Origin: Stratiolaelaps scimitus
Taxonomy: Eukaryota > Arthropoda > Arachnida > Mesostigmata > Laelapidae
Reading direction: 5' to 3'
Length of the DNA stretch: 64,000 nucleotides
NCBI GenBank assembly: GCA_019614645.1
Contig: JABWDB010000015.1
Span: 3,472,001-3,536,000 of the forward strand
Position numbers and translations under genes: made by a program. Of the stretch, positions 12,300-26,700 are shown one piece after another. A model generated the notes under the pieces. The model did not search any database, was not told the DNA's origin, and worked only from the letters and a program-made list of their open reading frames with translations. Positions within the stretch are counted from its first letter, which is position 1. Each line of letters starts with the position of its first letter.

Positions 12300-14560
12300 A
12301 CTGTTATGGCTGTAGCTGAGGAGCGAGATATCGCATGAGGCGGCCGCAAGAGCGCACCAAGCGACCTAACCCCAACGAAGTGGCCGGCAAACCCCAGTGA
12401 GTCACTGGGCCCGCACCTCCGTGACTAAGCAGTCCATTGGGACCTATCCAGCGGACCTTGATGCTTGTCGGCTTCACACATGCCACCTTCGATGACTGTC
12501 CGCCTCGGTGTGAACCTCTACTCCGGCGAGTCACATCGGCATCTGCGCGCAACTGACTCACCTCTTAGGCTCTTGTTCTGCTCAGTTCAGCTCAGCCAAC
12601 AGCAGCAGCAGCACCAGAAGAATCTGATCAATTCCTCAGCCCGACCTGTCAGCCGATCGCATTGCGCGGCACCATCCGGCACCATCCCAGTACCGTCCAT
12701 TTGACGGCTGCCCCAGCCCACTTCGTGTGGGCCGACGGCCGACCCACTCAATCGCACATCATCATGTACAATGATTGCACCCGGTTCGACGGAGGAGGCG
12801 AATTCGTGTTTCTCGCTTGAATCCAGCGCCCGCGGCGGACCAAGGAGCTACTTCGTTCACCTCGGGGCTCTTGCTCGCCGTTCATCGGACCCGCCAGACC
12901 TCGTAACACGCACCCGATTGCTGCTACTGCCGCTACGACGGCAGCCGAAACCCCTGTGTCGTCTCTGCTGCTCGCGGCCGTGATGTGAGTATACAGTGTG
13001 GCACGAACGAGGGTACCACAAACGTGCCACGGCGAGCACGACGAAACGGGCGGGCGAGCCAGCAGGCAGGCTGACTGGCTGGCTCTGGCGGAATGGTGAC
13101 AATAATAACGGATGAAGAGGAGCAATAGAAAGAGCCACAGCAGCAGCAGCAGTCGAAACGGAGAGTGAGCGCTGCTGCTATCCACGGAGAATCAGCCAAG
13201 ACCAACAGCCGGTCACAGCGGCGGCGCCGGCGGCGGCGGCGGAAGCAGCAGCAGCAGCAGAAATAGAAGATAACGACGTCTACATCAGCGAGCACAACCA
13301 GAAATGATGCGCGTAGCTCTGATCCAGTCGTTCTGTCAGCGGGTACGCTGCATCGGCGACGTTGAGAGGAGGTTTGAGATGGGACGCTTTGAGAGATGTC
13401 CACCATCCGGCCGCCTCATCACGCTGGCCGACATTTCCGTACAGACAAACAACCTTTGAGCTGGTGGTAGCTCCGAAGCGAGCGCCATATGACAGCAAGG
13501 CCATCTCGCTGGCGGTGGACGAACCATCCATCGTTGGTGCGTCTGGAGTAGATCACACAGCAGCCTCTGCAGGTAGCCTTCGGCTACCGTCGGCAAGGCG
13601 CTCACTGTTGTTGTTTACCGTCATCGTCGTTGTTATCTTTTTGCTCCTTTATTTCGCGATGGGCTGGCTATTATTGCTGCATGCGCGCTGGTCCCGGCGA
13701 AGCGAGCCGGCGAGCAGGCGCGAATTACCGAGAAGAACGCCGCATATCGCGGTGGCCGCCGCCGCCGCCGGCCGCCACGGCTCCCTCCTCGAAGCCGGCT
13801 GCTGCTGGCAGACAGGCAAGCAAGCAGGCAGGCAGGCTCATTATGTGCGAACGTCGATGACGAGTGGCGGCGAGCACGAAGGTCGTCTATGCCGATCGTC
13901 GTCGTCCATGGGGTTGATGATACGTGAGTTCGTGGACAGATGCATGGTGAACGCATGGACAACACACGCGCACATACACACGCTCTCGCGTACAGACGCA
14001 GGGACGACCCCCGAGACAAACCGGAGCTAGCGACCGCCTGACCGACCGGTCGACATATCCACCCAAACAGAAAAACAAGATCGAACAGGTAAATAGGTAC
14101 CTGGGAGAAAAAGGTTGGACTTAGCATGAGGGTGCACTCGTGCTGTATCTCGTCATCGCCTATTGAACCCTTTGCCGCTGTCGCCCTTCGACCGGGTGAC
14201 GGCCTATGGTTGCCTTCATCTACGGGCTCAGCCACAAAGTGTCGATGACATAGACATCCCGCTTCGTGCGCGCGCGTCAACCGCGCCCCGTGCGAATACT
14301 GCAAGTTCAGAAACTCCCTCCATATCTCTCTCCTCTCGCACTATATCTCTTTCGGCTTGTGGGCGTATGGGATCTCTGGGTGACGCTGGCTGGCGAGACA
14401 CATGGATGGCTCGACGGCGCGGCGGCGAGCGGCCGCTGACGAGCACATGGACAGCCACATAATCAAGGGGAGAACTCCTGAGATCGGGTAGAGGCCGCCG
14501 TAGCACCGCGAGCGAGGGCGATATCGATATGGTGCAGCATCTTGAAAATTAACGGCAGAC
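12300..14560. other. GC-rich intergenic region without a recognised gene
   Basis: GC- and CpG-rich, with CAG tracts at 12599-12614, 13137-13152 and 13243-13260 and a CGG tract near 13220. Long frames on both strands overlap one another and consist of Arg, Ala and Cys repeats, as expected of triplet-rich DNA. It could be a promoter or exon of a neighbouring gene; no splice-linked protein was recognised. Confidence 0.4.
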
Positions 14561-14607
14561 TTATCCAACTAATGAGTCATTCTTCTCAGGGTTTAGCTAT
14601 TAGCCTA

Positions 14608-14608
<1 letters not shown>

Positions 14609-14656
<48 letters not shown>
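14609..14656. repeat. (TA)n microsatellite
   Basis: About 45 bp of nearly pure TA repeats, the longest intergenic run in the window. Confidence 0.95.
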
Positions 14657-14657
<1 letters not shown>

Positions 14658-17600
14658 ATAGCAACAATATTACAACAACAACAAAATCAACTGTTTGAGA
14701 GAATTGTTGTTGACTGTTAGGTATTGTATGACGGCTTCGGCGTTGCACAGTTTGACAGAAGGAGGAGATTTGAGAGGCAATTCATGTTGTGCTAATGTCA
14801 TTGTATTGACGATTGGTCGCTAGAAAAACAACGCCACTCGGGTTGTATGATGTGTAGCATGTGCCAACGACAATCGTCGGCTTAAACGGACGCGTGTCGT
14901 TGGTACATCTTCAATCTGCTTCGAAGTGCAGCCATTGGCGGAGTGTATACCCTTGTAATGATATCTTATCTATGGTTTTGACAACGGTGGCTCTCATATG
15001 ATAAGCCACGCTGATTAGTAATTAGTAAATAATTGAACTTCACCACATAAGTTCCCCTCCTGCAGGTGTACTCGGGTGGCAGATTCGCAGTCCAAGTATA
15101 ATTATTGTTATTACGATTATGATTCTTGTTATAACATCATTTTATTTCATGATTAACGTTCCGTGACAATTGTACCCCCCATGAACGTGTGTAAAAACAC
15201 AAATGAAGAACTCTGATTTATTCCCTTTAAGCAAAACCTGCTCGATATATACTCAAAAGTTTATTTCAGGACGAAGGTTCTATCCCACGAAGTCCGCACG
15301 AGTTCCTAAACAAAACAGAAATTGTTTTACACTTTTGGATGCCTAAACAAGGTGTTTGCAATCAGAATTTGTGTTATACGCGGCCTTTCCTAACCTCGAA
15401 ATTCGTATACGCCGCCCGTTGTCAACTGACGATCACCAAGGCAACGATGTCGGGCCCGTCGAAGTCAGTCCTTTCAGAAGCTAGATCGGCTTAAGTCAGC
15501 GTATTCATCTCTAATAATCAGTTTTGCTTCAACCATTAAAAGCCCAATTTATCTTGTTCCGAGTACCGGTTACCATTCCTTCAAGCATTGCATTGATGCT
15601 TGGTGGCATAGCGCGCAAGCTATAGATTAAACTCTACGTCCGATTCTCACCCAAAAAGCGCTGAATGCCGAGGCCATCCAGGATTTGCCTTATTGTCCAG
15701 CCGCGACGACTGCTGGCCCGTCGTTCAACAAACTGCCTGGTTGTTGTAGATATTACATCGAGCGCTGATTGGACCGGCAATTTTGGCATTCGATAGTCGC
15801 TTAAAGCCCCTTACCTTTTCTTGAATGGGTTGGTGGCAAGATCCGTCATGAACATCGCGCTTCAATTCTGATATGTTCGCCACAGTATTGTGAATCTCGG
15901 TCACGCTCGAAAGTCTTGGGCCTCATCGAAACTTGGACCTTTGCTTCGTACTGATTTGTACCATTTGTTCGTTGTCTAAGCCTCGCTCAGATATTCATTT
16001 TCCACCGCTGTTTCAGACGGGTATCTAGGAACAGCCCCCTGGGAATACATATGTGATGTTAAAATGTAACATACAAGCAAGGTTTACGTAACGGCAGTCC
16101 GATGTTGTATTCGGAGGATCATCGATCAGGTCATACTAACGAAACGGACAACTTCATATATTGCATATGCTAGCTATCTGTATCGTGCATAATATTGCTT
16201 GAGGATCGATGCATTCGTTGTGTTTCGAACAAACACGTGACGAAGGGTGACGTCCACTAATCCCAACTGTCTGTGTAACGCGTGCATAACTGGATGCTCC
16301 AATCATACGTTCCAAAGTTCACGACACTATTTCGAAGAGTTAATTGCGTCAGCGGTTATGTCGCTTCGAATTAAAAAGAAAAACTCTCCCTTCGTAGACG
16401 TTGGCAAATGCGAAAATTTCTATGACATACGGTTTTTTTTTGTTAAATGGAGGTTGATGGATAAAATCTTCAAAAGATTTTATGGCATACGATTACGACT
16501 AGTACATCCGACTCAGAATAATTGCAGTTTCTGCTATTTCTTGCGCATCTCGAGTGAATAGCTCCTCTGAATAGTCCAAGGGACGGCGCTTATACTTGAA
16601 CCGTGTCACGAGAAGGGGTTGCCGCAGGGAGCGTTTCGACGACAGTCGATTCGTGTCTTTTGCTAGACACTTTCCTTAGCATACTACACCGTCATTGACG
16701 TTGACGTTAGCGAAGGATGACAAGCGAAAACAAAGAGAAATCGGTAGGGGTTATTAATTTCTCTCATACGGCGAATATGCAAGTGTCACCTTTATATGAA
16801 ATAGTTACCATTGGAAAACGGTTGAACTCAGTTGACGGACCGTTTCGACTTTTCAGCAAAATTTTGTTTAGAAAAAGATGCTGCTAGTTAGGAAAGAATA
16901 ACTGACGAGATCTATGTGTCTCGCTTGCCTTCGAAATTTCAGGTGGTCCCGGCCCCCTCACGGCAAATCTCTTCGACGGAGCTTGGCCACAGGTTGCCCT
17001 GCGCTACCGGAGGCAGGCGCGTACGGTTCTCTGGCCATCTCTGAGCCAAAGAGACAATGTCATCACCTCCCTAAAGATGACCATAACCGGGTCACTCAGA
17101 CCCCATGTTTTCTTTATCCCCATGTACGGCTTTTATGTTCGACATTTCATTTCGAATCGTCGATCGCTATTTGAGATCGTTACCAACAGTCTATCGCTGT
17201 ATAGATTCGGAGGTATCTTCTCTCCCCGGGCATTTATTACCCAAGTTGTTCCCATCCAATAGATTTAGCTAATCGACAGTTTTTCTTTCTTTAACAGAAA
17301 CTGTCCACTAAACGTATTTTAGCCATTATACGTAGCAATAACGACGATAAACCGCTGATCATTTGCCCTTAACTCGTGCAGTATTTTCGCTCACTAATCG
17401 ATGCTATAAGAAGCTTTCGTACCGCCTCGATTTGTCTACTGCGTTGCTGCGTTTCTCAAGCCCGTATCGTGAAACTGTCCATTGAATTAAAGCAAACGAC
17501 ATGTATTAGCTAACAGGATACATATCGTTGTCGCAAACGCCACACAAGTATCGCCTGTTTATCGTTTTTATGTCAATACGCCTCGGCCGGTTCCGGAACA

Positions 17601-18399
17601 CATTCGTACGACGCCGAATACCAATTGTATATCATGCGCACGCTGACACACGAAGCCCACTCATAATCATTTCTTCGTTGGGCTTGCCTCGAATTCATCT
17701 GCGAATTGAATGGGCTGCATTTCATCTTTACCATCGAGCGCCTATCTGGAGAGGTGAGCGATTCGTCTTGCCGTTGTACCTACTTGACGCTGAATTCACA
17801 TAGCCACGCACCGTTTGTAGAGAGCGTTGTCCTTTTCAGCATTTTTTGAGAACTAGAAATCGAAGACTAATGACTTCACATAGGTCTTCAATGAGAGCAC
17901 GTGTGATTTTTTTTTGTTCTTCGTTTCTCTGCCGCTTGACCAGTGGCTTGGGGCTGGGAGTTTATTTACTCGGCTAAGTCGATTCGCCACGGTAGTATCG
18001 CAGGACCCTTGTGTATTTCATTCGTTGGGCTGAATTTCCCACGGGGATGAGCCTCGGCACTCGCCTAGACCTCTGGCGGATTTTACCGCTACAGAACACT
18101 ACTGTCCGTTTCTATAAATCGGCTGAATTTTCACATATACCATCACTCTCCAGTTTTTACTGTACGCCTGCGCGACGAAGCTAAATCGCGTCGGGGCTAA
18201 CTTACTTAGCTAACCAATCGAATGATCGCGAATAATCAATTAATTAATTAATCATCGTTCACACCGTTTAAGCCCCCCGATCATATTGCCACTAAGCATT
18301 CGTATGTAACGCTATAATCCATGCAAAACCACTGCCACGGAGTGGTCTAACAATGGCTACCTAACATGTGGTAAAGGCATGCCATTTTTCTGCTCTTTT
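14657..18399. other. Intergenic stretch, no gene seen
   Basis: Average-composition sequence with frequent stops in all frames. Only the R3 repeat copy at 16930-17078 stands out. Confidence 0.6.
16930..17078. repeat. Dispersed repeat R3, copy 2
   Basis: Pairs with 9230-9370 (see that entry). The minus strand has a short open stretch with no recognised domain. Confidence 0.4.
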
Positions 18400-20728
18400 T
18401 TCCAGCTCATCTGAACGAGCTTCTCGTTCATGATCCAGCCTGATTATTCTCAGGCACTCTCATATTCTGGCTCTCTCGGACCCGAACTAACCGCACCACG
18501 CCTCGTTTCGTTTCACAACCGAAATCTGTTCTGCCGCCAGGTCGCCCGCCTTCCTTGCTCATAACCAAATCGACCTAGCGCGCTCACAACTGTCTAGTAG
18601 TCGTAGTTGTAGCTGGTCGACCCTCTAGGTTGTCTTGTGCATCAACCATCCTCAGCAGTAGCCAATCTCCTTCGTCTTCGCAGACCCCCGCACCTCCCCC
18701 CCCCCCCCCCGCGCGCGCCGGAAAACCCCACGAGTCGTGGGAGTCACCCCTGCTGCTCAGTCTCTCGGTGCACCTGCCTACATCGGTACCCTCCGATGTG
18801 AGATACTCGCTGCAGGTTTCTCGCCCTTCGGCGAATCTCGCCTGTCGCCGCTCCGCCACATAATGTGCTGCTTGTCGATCGGCGGCCTCCCGACCGCTCG
18901 GATGACGAAGCAGCCAAAGCCCTCCATAGCGAATGCGCATCTCACTGCGGGAGAGAGAGAGAGAGATCGGGGGCATTCCCTACGACACACAGAGAGAGTA
19001 AGAGAGAGACAGAGAGAGAGAGAGAATCCACCAGCCAGCCAGTCATCCCTAACGGCCGAAGATTATCGAAGCCGTCGACCGACGACACGACCTTCCTCCT
19101 TCGACGCGGTGCCTTCCTCCTTCGACGCGTTTCGTCTGACGGAAGCTGCTGCTGCTGGTACCACCGCCGCCACTGCCGGTACGATAAGGCAGCGCATCTA
19201 CTTGCTCGTCGCGCCCTGTCTGGCGGCGAGTTCCTTCGCAGCTATTGTATATCCTCGCCCGGCTGCGCCAATTTCCCTGCTGCTGACGCCAGCCCCGCCG
19301 CGATAGCCGGCCCAGCAGCCTCGAGCGGCATTTATTGCTGCCGTTCGTGCCTCCTCCCTCCGTCAATCTCTGTTGCTGTGAGTGAGTGGATTCTCGTCTA
19401 CCTATTCTTCGCGGTGTCGCTCTTGGTCTCCGCGCCTCCGGCGACTGTGGCTCCCTTGCTGCTGGTGCTGCTACTGCTGGCGGCTCTGTCAGTGCTACTC
19501 CTCCGGTCGGTGGCCGCGCTCCGATCGGACCTAAGCCCAGACGGTTAGGCAGAGTCAGCCGGTCGAGCCGGCACAGCCTCAGCCCACGATTCTCGGCTCA
19601 AAGAGGTGTACAAGCAGCAGCTGGTACGGGCTGTTCATACGAGACGACTGAGCGATCTGAGCAGGCGAGCACGGCAGTGGCGCGGAGCTCAGCAAACCCC
19701 CGAAGGGAGCAACTGAAGAAGAGACCTCTCATTTTTTGCTGCGCAGTACAGATCGTCGCTCGCCTGCTGAAGTGCATAGTTCCAATGACGAAGTGGACGC
19801 TTGTCCACAGACAGATGCAACAGAAACGACGATGTCAACGACTCACCGAATCACCAAGTGCTGCCGAAGTGCCCTGCCCCGCGGAAACAAAGCAATGACA
19901 TATGATGATTCTGATCAGGCGCCCGAGTGAGATGGTGAACGTAGCGATTATCATTGGGTGCTCCGAGTCGAAGCTCGCTCCGCGTGTGCGTGCTCGTCAA
20001 CGTGTCTCCGCGGGCTGCTTGCAAGGATCTTTGTACATTATCCTATAGACGTTTGCCGTTGTGTGCGTGTGCGTGTTTGTGCGTTGCAGCATAGCAAAGC
20101 AATTCGGTGGAATTGTCGAGTCGCTGGCTAGCTTTTTGGCGGGAAAAAAATCCAGCGAAAGCTGGCCAGGCTACTACACCTAGTACAGGCTCGGCATCAT
20201 CGTAGCCAACGTTCAGAAGTGGGAGTACCCTCCGCCGTAGCCATGTAACACGCATTCAGCCATGCCTCACACGCATCTCTCACCGCTGTGAGCTCAACAA
20301 AGCTGTTCCACCAGACTGCGATGCGTTGCGGAGAGCCAACAGTCAACCTGTAGTCATCTGGCAGCAGCAGCAGCAGCAACCTTGTTCGCGCCAGTGTCAG
20401 CAACAACAACAGCAGCAGCAGCCGAAGCAGCAGCAGCGGCGGCGCCGGCAGCAACAGTAATAGCTGTCTCGATAGCGGCCGTATCATCGCGCCAGTGGAA
20501 CACTCGAGGCGGTCGTCGTCGGTCGCTCAGCAGTTGTTGTACAAGAGTATAGGCTAGAGCAGCGGTCGTGGTGCGGCGGCGGCTGCCGCTGCCGCTGCTC
20601 CGTAGCGCGGCGATCGCCGGCCCCCTCCGCCCCGCTCGGCCTGAGCCGCTTGTGGCGCGCTCTAGACCGCCAAAGCTAGCGGGACCACGGCGTGCCACAG
20701 GCGAACCAAAATCAAACAAACACACAAA
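18400..20728 (+). promoter_or_regulatory. GC-rich region upstream of Polycomb, probable promoter/5' UTR
   Basis: A GC- and CpG-rich stretch leads into the Polycomb start codon. It contains a (GA)n run at about 18951-19026, a poly-C run near 18700-18710 and CAG tracts at 20362-20440. Open frames here are low complexity and change frame freely, so I read them as non-coding. The in-frame stop at 20663 shows that at least the last 60 nt are 5' UTR. No TATA box or initiator could be placed with confidence, and upstream non-coding exons are possible. Confidence 0.45.
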
Positions 20729-20794
20729 ATGGCGGACAGCGACTCGGGCGATGTTTTCGCCGCAGAAAATATTCAAAAAAAGCGAATCCGAAAG
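20729..20794 (+). CDS. Pc: Polycomb exon 1: start codon and chromodomain strand 1
   Basis: Encodes residues 1-22, MADSDSGDVFAAENIQKKRI plus RK. The ATG has a good Kozak context (AAAATGG, A at -3). An in-frame TAG at 20663-20665 lies upstream with no other ATG between, which fixes the start. VFAAE is the first chromodomain strand of Polycomb-class proteins and F10 is the first aromatic-cage residue. The exon ends AAG|GTGTGT at phase 0, right before the GRVEYLVKW strand. Confidence 0.92.
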
Positions 20795-23700
20795 GTGTGT
20801 GCGATGTTTCGAGCGTGTGAAGTGATCTCACGATGACGGGGCCTCTCGGTCGGGCCCCGGTTTGGCGTTGTCGCCCACCAAGAGGCCCCGTTCAGGGGTA
20901 AACCAATCCCTCCCCCCAATGCTGCATCTACAGTCTTCGTTGCTTTCGTTGGGTGGTCATCAAGCCAGTCCAGCTTCACTATTGCCTACTTCTTTGGGCT
21001 ATGGCCAATACTGTGTGATATATATATATATATATTCTTCGGCTGTGCGTGCTCTCCGTACGTGAATGATCGGGAATAGTGGAAGTGCTTAACGGAGTAG
21101 TTGTGTCTTGTTCTTCTAGAGTCGTTTCTACTCTCAATGTCTCCCCCTCTCGCTCTCTCTCTCTTCTTCTCACCATCCAACCCTCAATGTATTTATCCGT
21201 CCGGGTTTAACTCCTATATATCGATATATACATATATATAAACACACATCTATATATATATATATACATATATCTATATATATTATATATATATATATAT
21301 CTATATGTACACACACATATATATGTGTATGTGCTTATATATGTGTGTATACTCAAGAAACGACGACGTACACTGCCTCTGCTTCTGCCAGAGTGCTTCG
21401 ACGACAACAACTACGCAATGAAGAGCCCAATCCGACGGAGCAGCATAGCGCCATAATATAGCATCGTGCGGGGTGGTATTGTTCATGTGCAATTCATATA
21501 TTCACGTTATGTGCTACCGGACCCCCAGCCGTCCACCGACCGATTCCAACGAACAGTGGCACCAGCAGCAGCAACAGCAGCAGTTTCAATGGTGATCTTC
21601 ATGGTAGTGTAGTGTCGATGTGATTCCGAATTTGTTGCGAGGATGAACGAACGTTATTGTGACGAATCGCTCTCTGATAGAATTCCATCGAGCAGGCTGT
21701 GATTGGCCGTTATTGTTGTAGGAGTAGTAGTTCTGTTTTTAGTTGTTGTTGTCGTCGTCGTTACTGTTGTTGTTGTTGCTGCTGTTGCTGCTGTTATTCC
21801 TATGATCGTTGCTCTCCGTTGTCTACATCTTCTTCTCGTCATCGAGCGATCAGTGTGCGCCCGTGTATCAACCGCCCCCACTCCCCCCCCCCCCGAAAGT
21901 CGAGCAGAGAGCTACGACGAGATACGGACAAGGAGGAGTGCTGTCCGGAAATACGCAGCTCGAGGTTGTTCTCCACGTCCTGGAGGCGTGTTGTTGTCTT
22001 GTGCTGTACAACAGTTAACGTGTGTGCGTGGGTGGGTCTTTATCTATAGCTCTCTCTCTCTCACACTCTCTCTCTCTCTTCTGCTCGCTCTAGTTTTCTC
22101 TATCTCTCTCTCTCTCTCTTGACGTCGTTTCTCCAACTCCGACGTATCTGAGAGTGCGTCGTCGCGGGTCGGGAGGCTGCGGGGGTCCGGCGGCGATTCC
22201 GGGGCAACGAATGGCCCCGAGTGTGCTGTGATTTGTGTTCTGCTGTTCAGTGGACTACGCGTGATGCAGCAGCGACTGGCCCCTGTGCGTCGAGGGGCCG
22301 ACGTTCAGACGGTTGCTGCGGAATCTCATAATACGTTCGTTGGCTTCACGTTCAATGTGATCTGTGCTTCTGTTGTGCTTGTTTACAGGGACGCGTGGAG
22401 TACCTCGTCAAGTGGAAAGGATGGGGACACAAGTGAGTAATTTTACTATACGAAATCGAACACATATGGTCCAGGTCACACATGGACAAACATATATGAA
22501 CATGTACGAATGATATATATATATATATATAGATCATTTGTACGTGACTATGCGATCATGCATAGAACACATGGCGGACACCATTCCGCCAGGCGGGAGG
22601 TGGTCACCAATGAGTGCTTTATGGTATTGCGCCCGGCACGTTGTTAGGTAGCTTGTTACTGTGCAATGTCGACGTCGCTTGGAAGGCACATTCGGAAAAT
22701 CGTAACGAACGAGAACTGGCTCATAGAGCTACGAAACGATTGAAGAGTCGACCCGACATCATTCGCTTTCACGTGTCCCGGGGCGGTATGCGTGTCCCTT
22801 GACATTTCGATAGTTCGATAGCTGTTCTCTCAACGATTATCGTTGTAATTAATACTATTATTATATATTGAATACGATTCCTTCCCCAGCAGCTGTCGAA
22901 GCTGCGATCGGTGATGATGATGGCGGCGGCGGTGGCGACGGATTTATTGCCGAATCTGTGTACGATTTTCGTACGCGCGAATCGAACGACGCAGCGACTC
23001 ACAAAAGATCTGGATCAGACTAGAAAGACCCGCGCCGTCTGTGGTTATTGCGCAGAATGGTGTCCATCCCCGTAACGTCTATGTGTATTTATGACCGATG
23101 AAAATGTAAAGAGCTACAGGTATGTATATATATTTGGCGAGGTCTATCGCCAAGTACGCGTGTATGTTGTTCTGAACAGAGCCTGTCGGACTGGCCACAG
23201 GTTATGGCTGCTTGCCTCGTTGGCTTCGGCGTTGTTGTTATATGCATGTGCCCTTCGACTGATCCTCCGTCGGATGTGTCGTTCGTAGCTGGTGTATGTA
23301 TATAGATATATGAACAGTTGGGAACAATTAGCAGAGGAGCAATCGCTAGGATTGACTGTTTTCTGTGGAAGGAGACATTTCTATTGAGGAGAGAGAGAGC
23401 TGCACCACTTATCGTCATCGCCTTGTCCACTGGACCTGACACAGATTGAAGGGCGACAGTAGTGTAAATGTTGACACAGGCAGGGGACTAGTTGAGCGAG
23501 TCGACAGATCGAGCGCGGTCGTATTTGCCATCGTTGATGTATTCGGACGTTTTGACGAAACGGTCATATGCGTATGCATTTATGTCGCGAGGCGCTGCAA
23601 GAATGGAGCTCATGGATCTCTTTCCACTTTGACTATTGAAGGATTTGTCAGCTGACGTTATGGGCGCGATGATCATCCAATTGGAACCTCATACCACAAA

Positions 23701-26700
23701 TCGCCCCGATAAATATCTTATTACTCGGACAAAGGATATGAGATCATGAGATCACCGAAATCATCTTTCTCTATGTGGGACCAATATTTTCAAGCTTGCT
23801 TTCTTGCTTGGCTGCTTTCGACAACCAATGCAAGGTGGTTCACCAGAGGACTGCTTCTGACGGCGATGTCGTTGGCCACATACTCGTACCGTAGCGTTTA
23901 TTTCCAATTGATATCGGGTTTATATTATTAATTATATCAAGTGTCACTACCTCAGGAATTCTGTAACCTCAGCAGATGTGTAGCGGGATCAATCCACCGC
24001 CGCCGCGTTCTAGTGTAGGACAATCGACTCGAATCCTGCTAAAACGCACACATATACATTTATGTATATAGATAAATCTAATTTAGATTGAACGCAAAAA
24101 CGAAACTACACGCCCCCCCCCACCGAATACAGGACGCATAAATAATTCGAACTCGGCCTACAATACTAGGTAATAATACAGGTCGAACACGCGGCCCAGA
24201 TGAGAGCTAACGTCGCACAGTAACTATGCCCCAACTTTCATTTAAACATATTCGACGAAAATCATTCCGAGCAAAAAAACGTTTTAGTACGCTTCCTTGT
24301 TTTTACTTGATTATTTATCTCTCCCCACTTATTTTCGTCGGCCTTCGCCCATCACTGTACGCGACAACGCGGTTCGTCGCCGACAATTATCCAGCCGACA
24401 GAATCAACATGACGGGGCCATATAACGATGGCGATACCGAGCGGAGATTATCGAACATAGACCACAGTTGTCAAAGACATCGGCGAGCTTCGAATAATGA
24501 GTACGAACACGGACATCGTGGGCGATTGCGGCTGCCAATGCGCGAGCTGATTCCATTCTCGATCGAGGAACGGGGAAAGTTTCGCCGAGCGAGCGGCGCC
24601 ATGCCCTAGACGTGAGAAGGCGGTAGTGACGCTGAGACGGACAACAGCTTAGATGAGAAAAAAATTAGAGGGCCAGTGGTGCCTTGGCAATTTGTGTTCG
24701 CTAGCAGCGGACGAAGCAAAGTTACTTTTGTAACGGGGGATCTGCCTCCGTGGTGTGCATACGGAGCACGATTGTCTTCGCGCGCGACCTGCCCGGGATG
24801 CGAGTGAACAGAAGTCACGAGAGAGAAAGAAAGAGATATTAGGGATTTTCCTGTCTAATTTCAACTGCGGAGATACCGTATACGGTCCGATTCGGCAAAG
24901 ACAAATTCGAGGAGAAATACCGTAGTGCACAAATATTCCAGTGGAACAAGCACGTGCAGCTGGACACTATCGAGGAACACTTACGACACTCTAGCCATCA
25001 TGCGTTCTCGATACGTCGTAGCGTCGAAGTATCGCGTACGAGAGTCGTGCTTCCGGTCAGCTATGGTGGCTCATAGGCGATTCGACTGACGCTCACTTTT
25101 GACTAATGTATATAGTACAGTGTTCTCGAAGGGACATGCGATTAATGTAGTGTGCATTGACTCCGGGTCACACATACCGTCCCGTGTACTCTACCTTATA
25201 CGGGAGTCATTTGCAATAAGAAATTTCTGATTTTGACGGCGCCCTACTTTGGCGTAGTTTCATTCATTGGCTATCGTGAAGCGGCAAATGAAGCAGCGAA
25301 TATTGAATAGATCGGAAAGCACTTCAGGTCCGCCGCGAGAGACGCGCTACTACATTTGTCGACTTCCTTTACACGGCGCGAATAGCGATATCCGCTGTTG
25401 GATCTCCTCTGCTCGGCGATCCGATAATAACCGTATGCCCTTTTGTCACTGTTGATATTCACGGAGGTGTATGTTTTGATTGAATTCGACCCGATACCTT
25501 CGGTATTGAGGCTTGGGTCTTGCCAGTGTCGAGATGTGTGAAATAGCCGAAATCATTTGTGTTCGCTAGATGAACTGCTCGTCAAGGTCGCTGTCGTGAG
25601 CTGGTGTTTGTCAGCGAGGCGCTTGACTAGATGGTCTCAATGAACGCCTATTGTCTCTCACCACTCCAATTGGAATAATAGTTAGCGAACATGAAAACAC
25701 GACCAAGTACGCTGTTTACCAACTGTTGCGTGGCAGCTTCGACGGCGCGGACTCAGGCTATGAAAAGCCGGATATTGCAGGTTCGAGTCACGCGACAACC
25801 TGGTGAGATATCGCTTTGATTATCAGGTGCGATTGTATTCTGGTGCGACCACAGCGGATTCGGCCACGTAGGCCGACTGAAAAGCGATTCATTTGTGAGT
25901 ACCACTTACGGCTGAGATCGTTCCAATTGAAATTTATAGCTGATGTTCAGGTTTTCAATCAAAGCTGCCTTCCGGTGACAGCCGACCACGGACCTGTCAT
26001 CCGCGACTGGTCCCCCCCCGCCCGAGTTTCCCCTGAATCCACGGACGAATCCAGGTGACTAGCTGGCTGGTTAGGTTAGGTTTTTATTAGGTGCTATTAG
26101 GTACCACCTAGGTATTTTCTCTTCTGCTCGCTTCTCGTATGACAACAGTCGCATCGTGGCTTCTGGCAGAGTTTCGTGCACACAGCCGATAGATAGATAG
26201 ATATATATAGAGATATATATATATATAGGTAATACAACTGTGCGTGCGTGTACAGGTACTGCACATACCATTAAACACGATCGTGAGGGAGATAGACAGT
26301 ACAGTGGGCGAAAGACGATGGCCCGATAGTGTAACATAAATTGGGTGGGGCTGTGGAACAACTCGAGGCCGCCAGTGGGGAGGGTCTGCCTGAATAAATG
26401 CCCCACCGGAACGTTCGATTAATCGGTCGTAGCTGACCTTCCGCGTGCGGTTGCCATTGCGAACTGTCGATGACGATCCGCCCTGCTCCGCACTTTCTAT
26501 CCTTTTTCATTTATAGCCGAAGTCGTCACAGTTGTCTGGTTGTCAACGGGCGGGCCCCCGGCGGTGGTCTCGACAGAGAGACAAAGGACCCACTGGTCCT
26601 TAGAGATCGGATTGCGCGATTCCGTTTCCTGCCGCCTTGGCTCTCGAGGTCGCTGTCGGCGTCAATTACGTGTTGGAATAGAAAAGCCGTCACCACATCG

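Noticed and set aside
13362..14304. Long overlapping frames on both strands (222 and 223 codons)
   Set aside because: Composition is Arg/Ala/Ser from CG-rich triplets, no start context or domain, and both strands are equally open.
16247..16561. 104-codon frame as a small gene
   Set aside because: No recognised family, signal or splice partner; length is within chance for this composition.
18737..19898. Several 170-227-codon frames upstream of Polycomb
   Set aside because: They overlap in different frames and reflect GA and GC-rich repeats; more likely promoter or 5' UTR.
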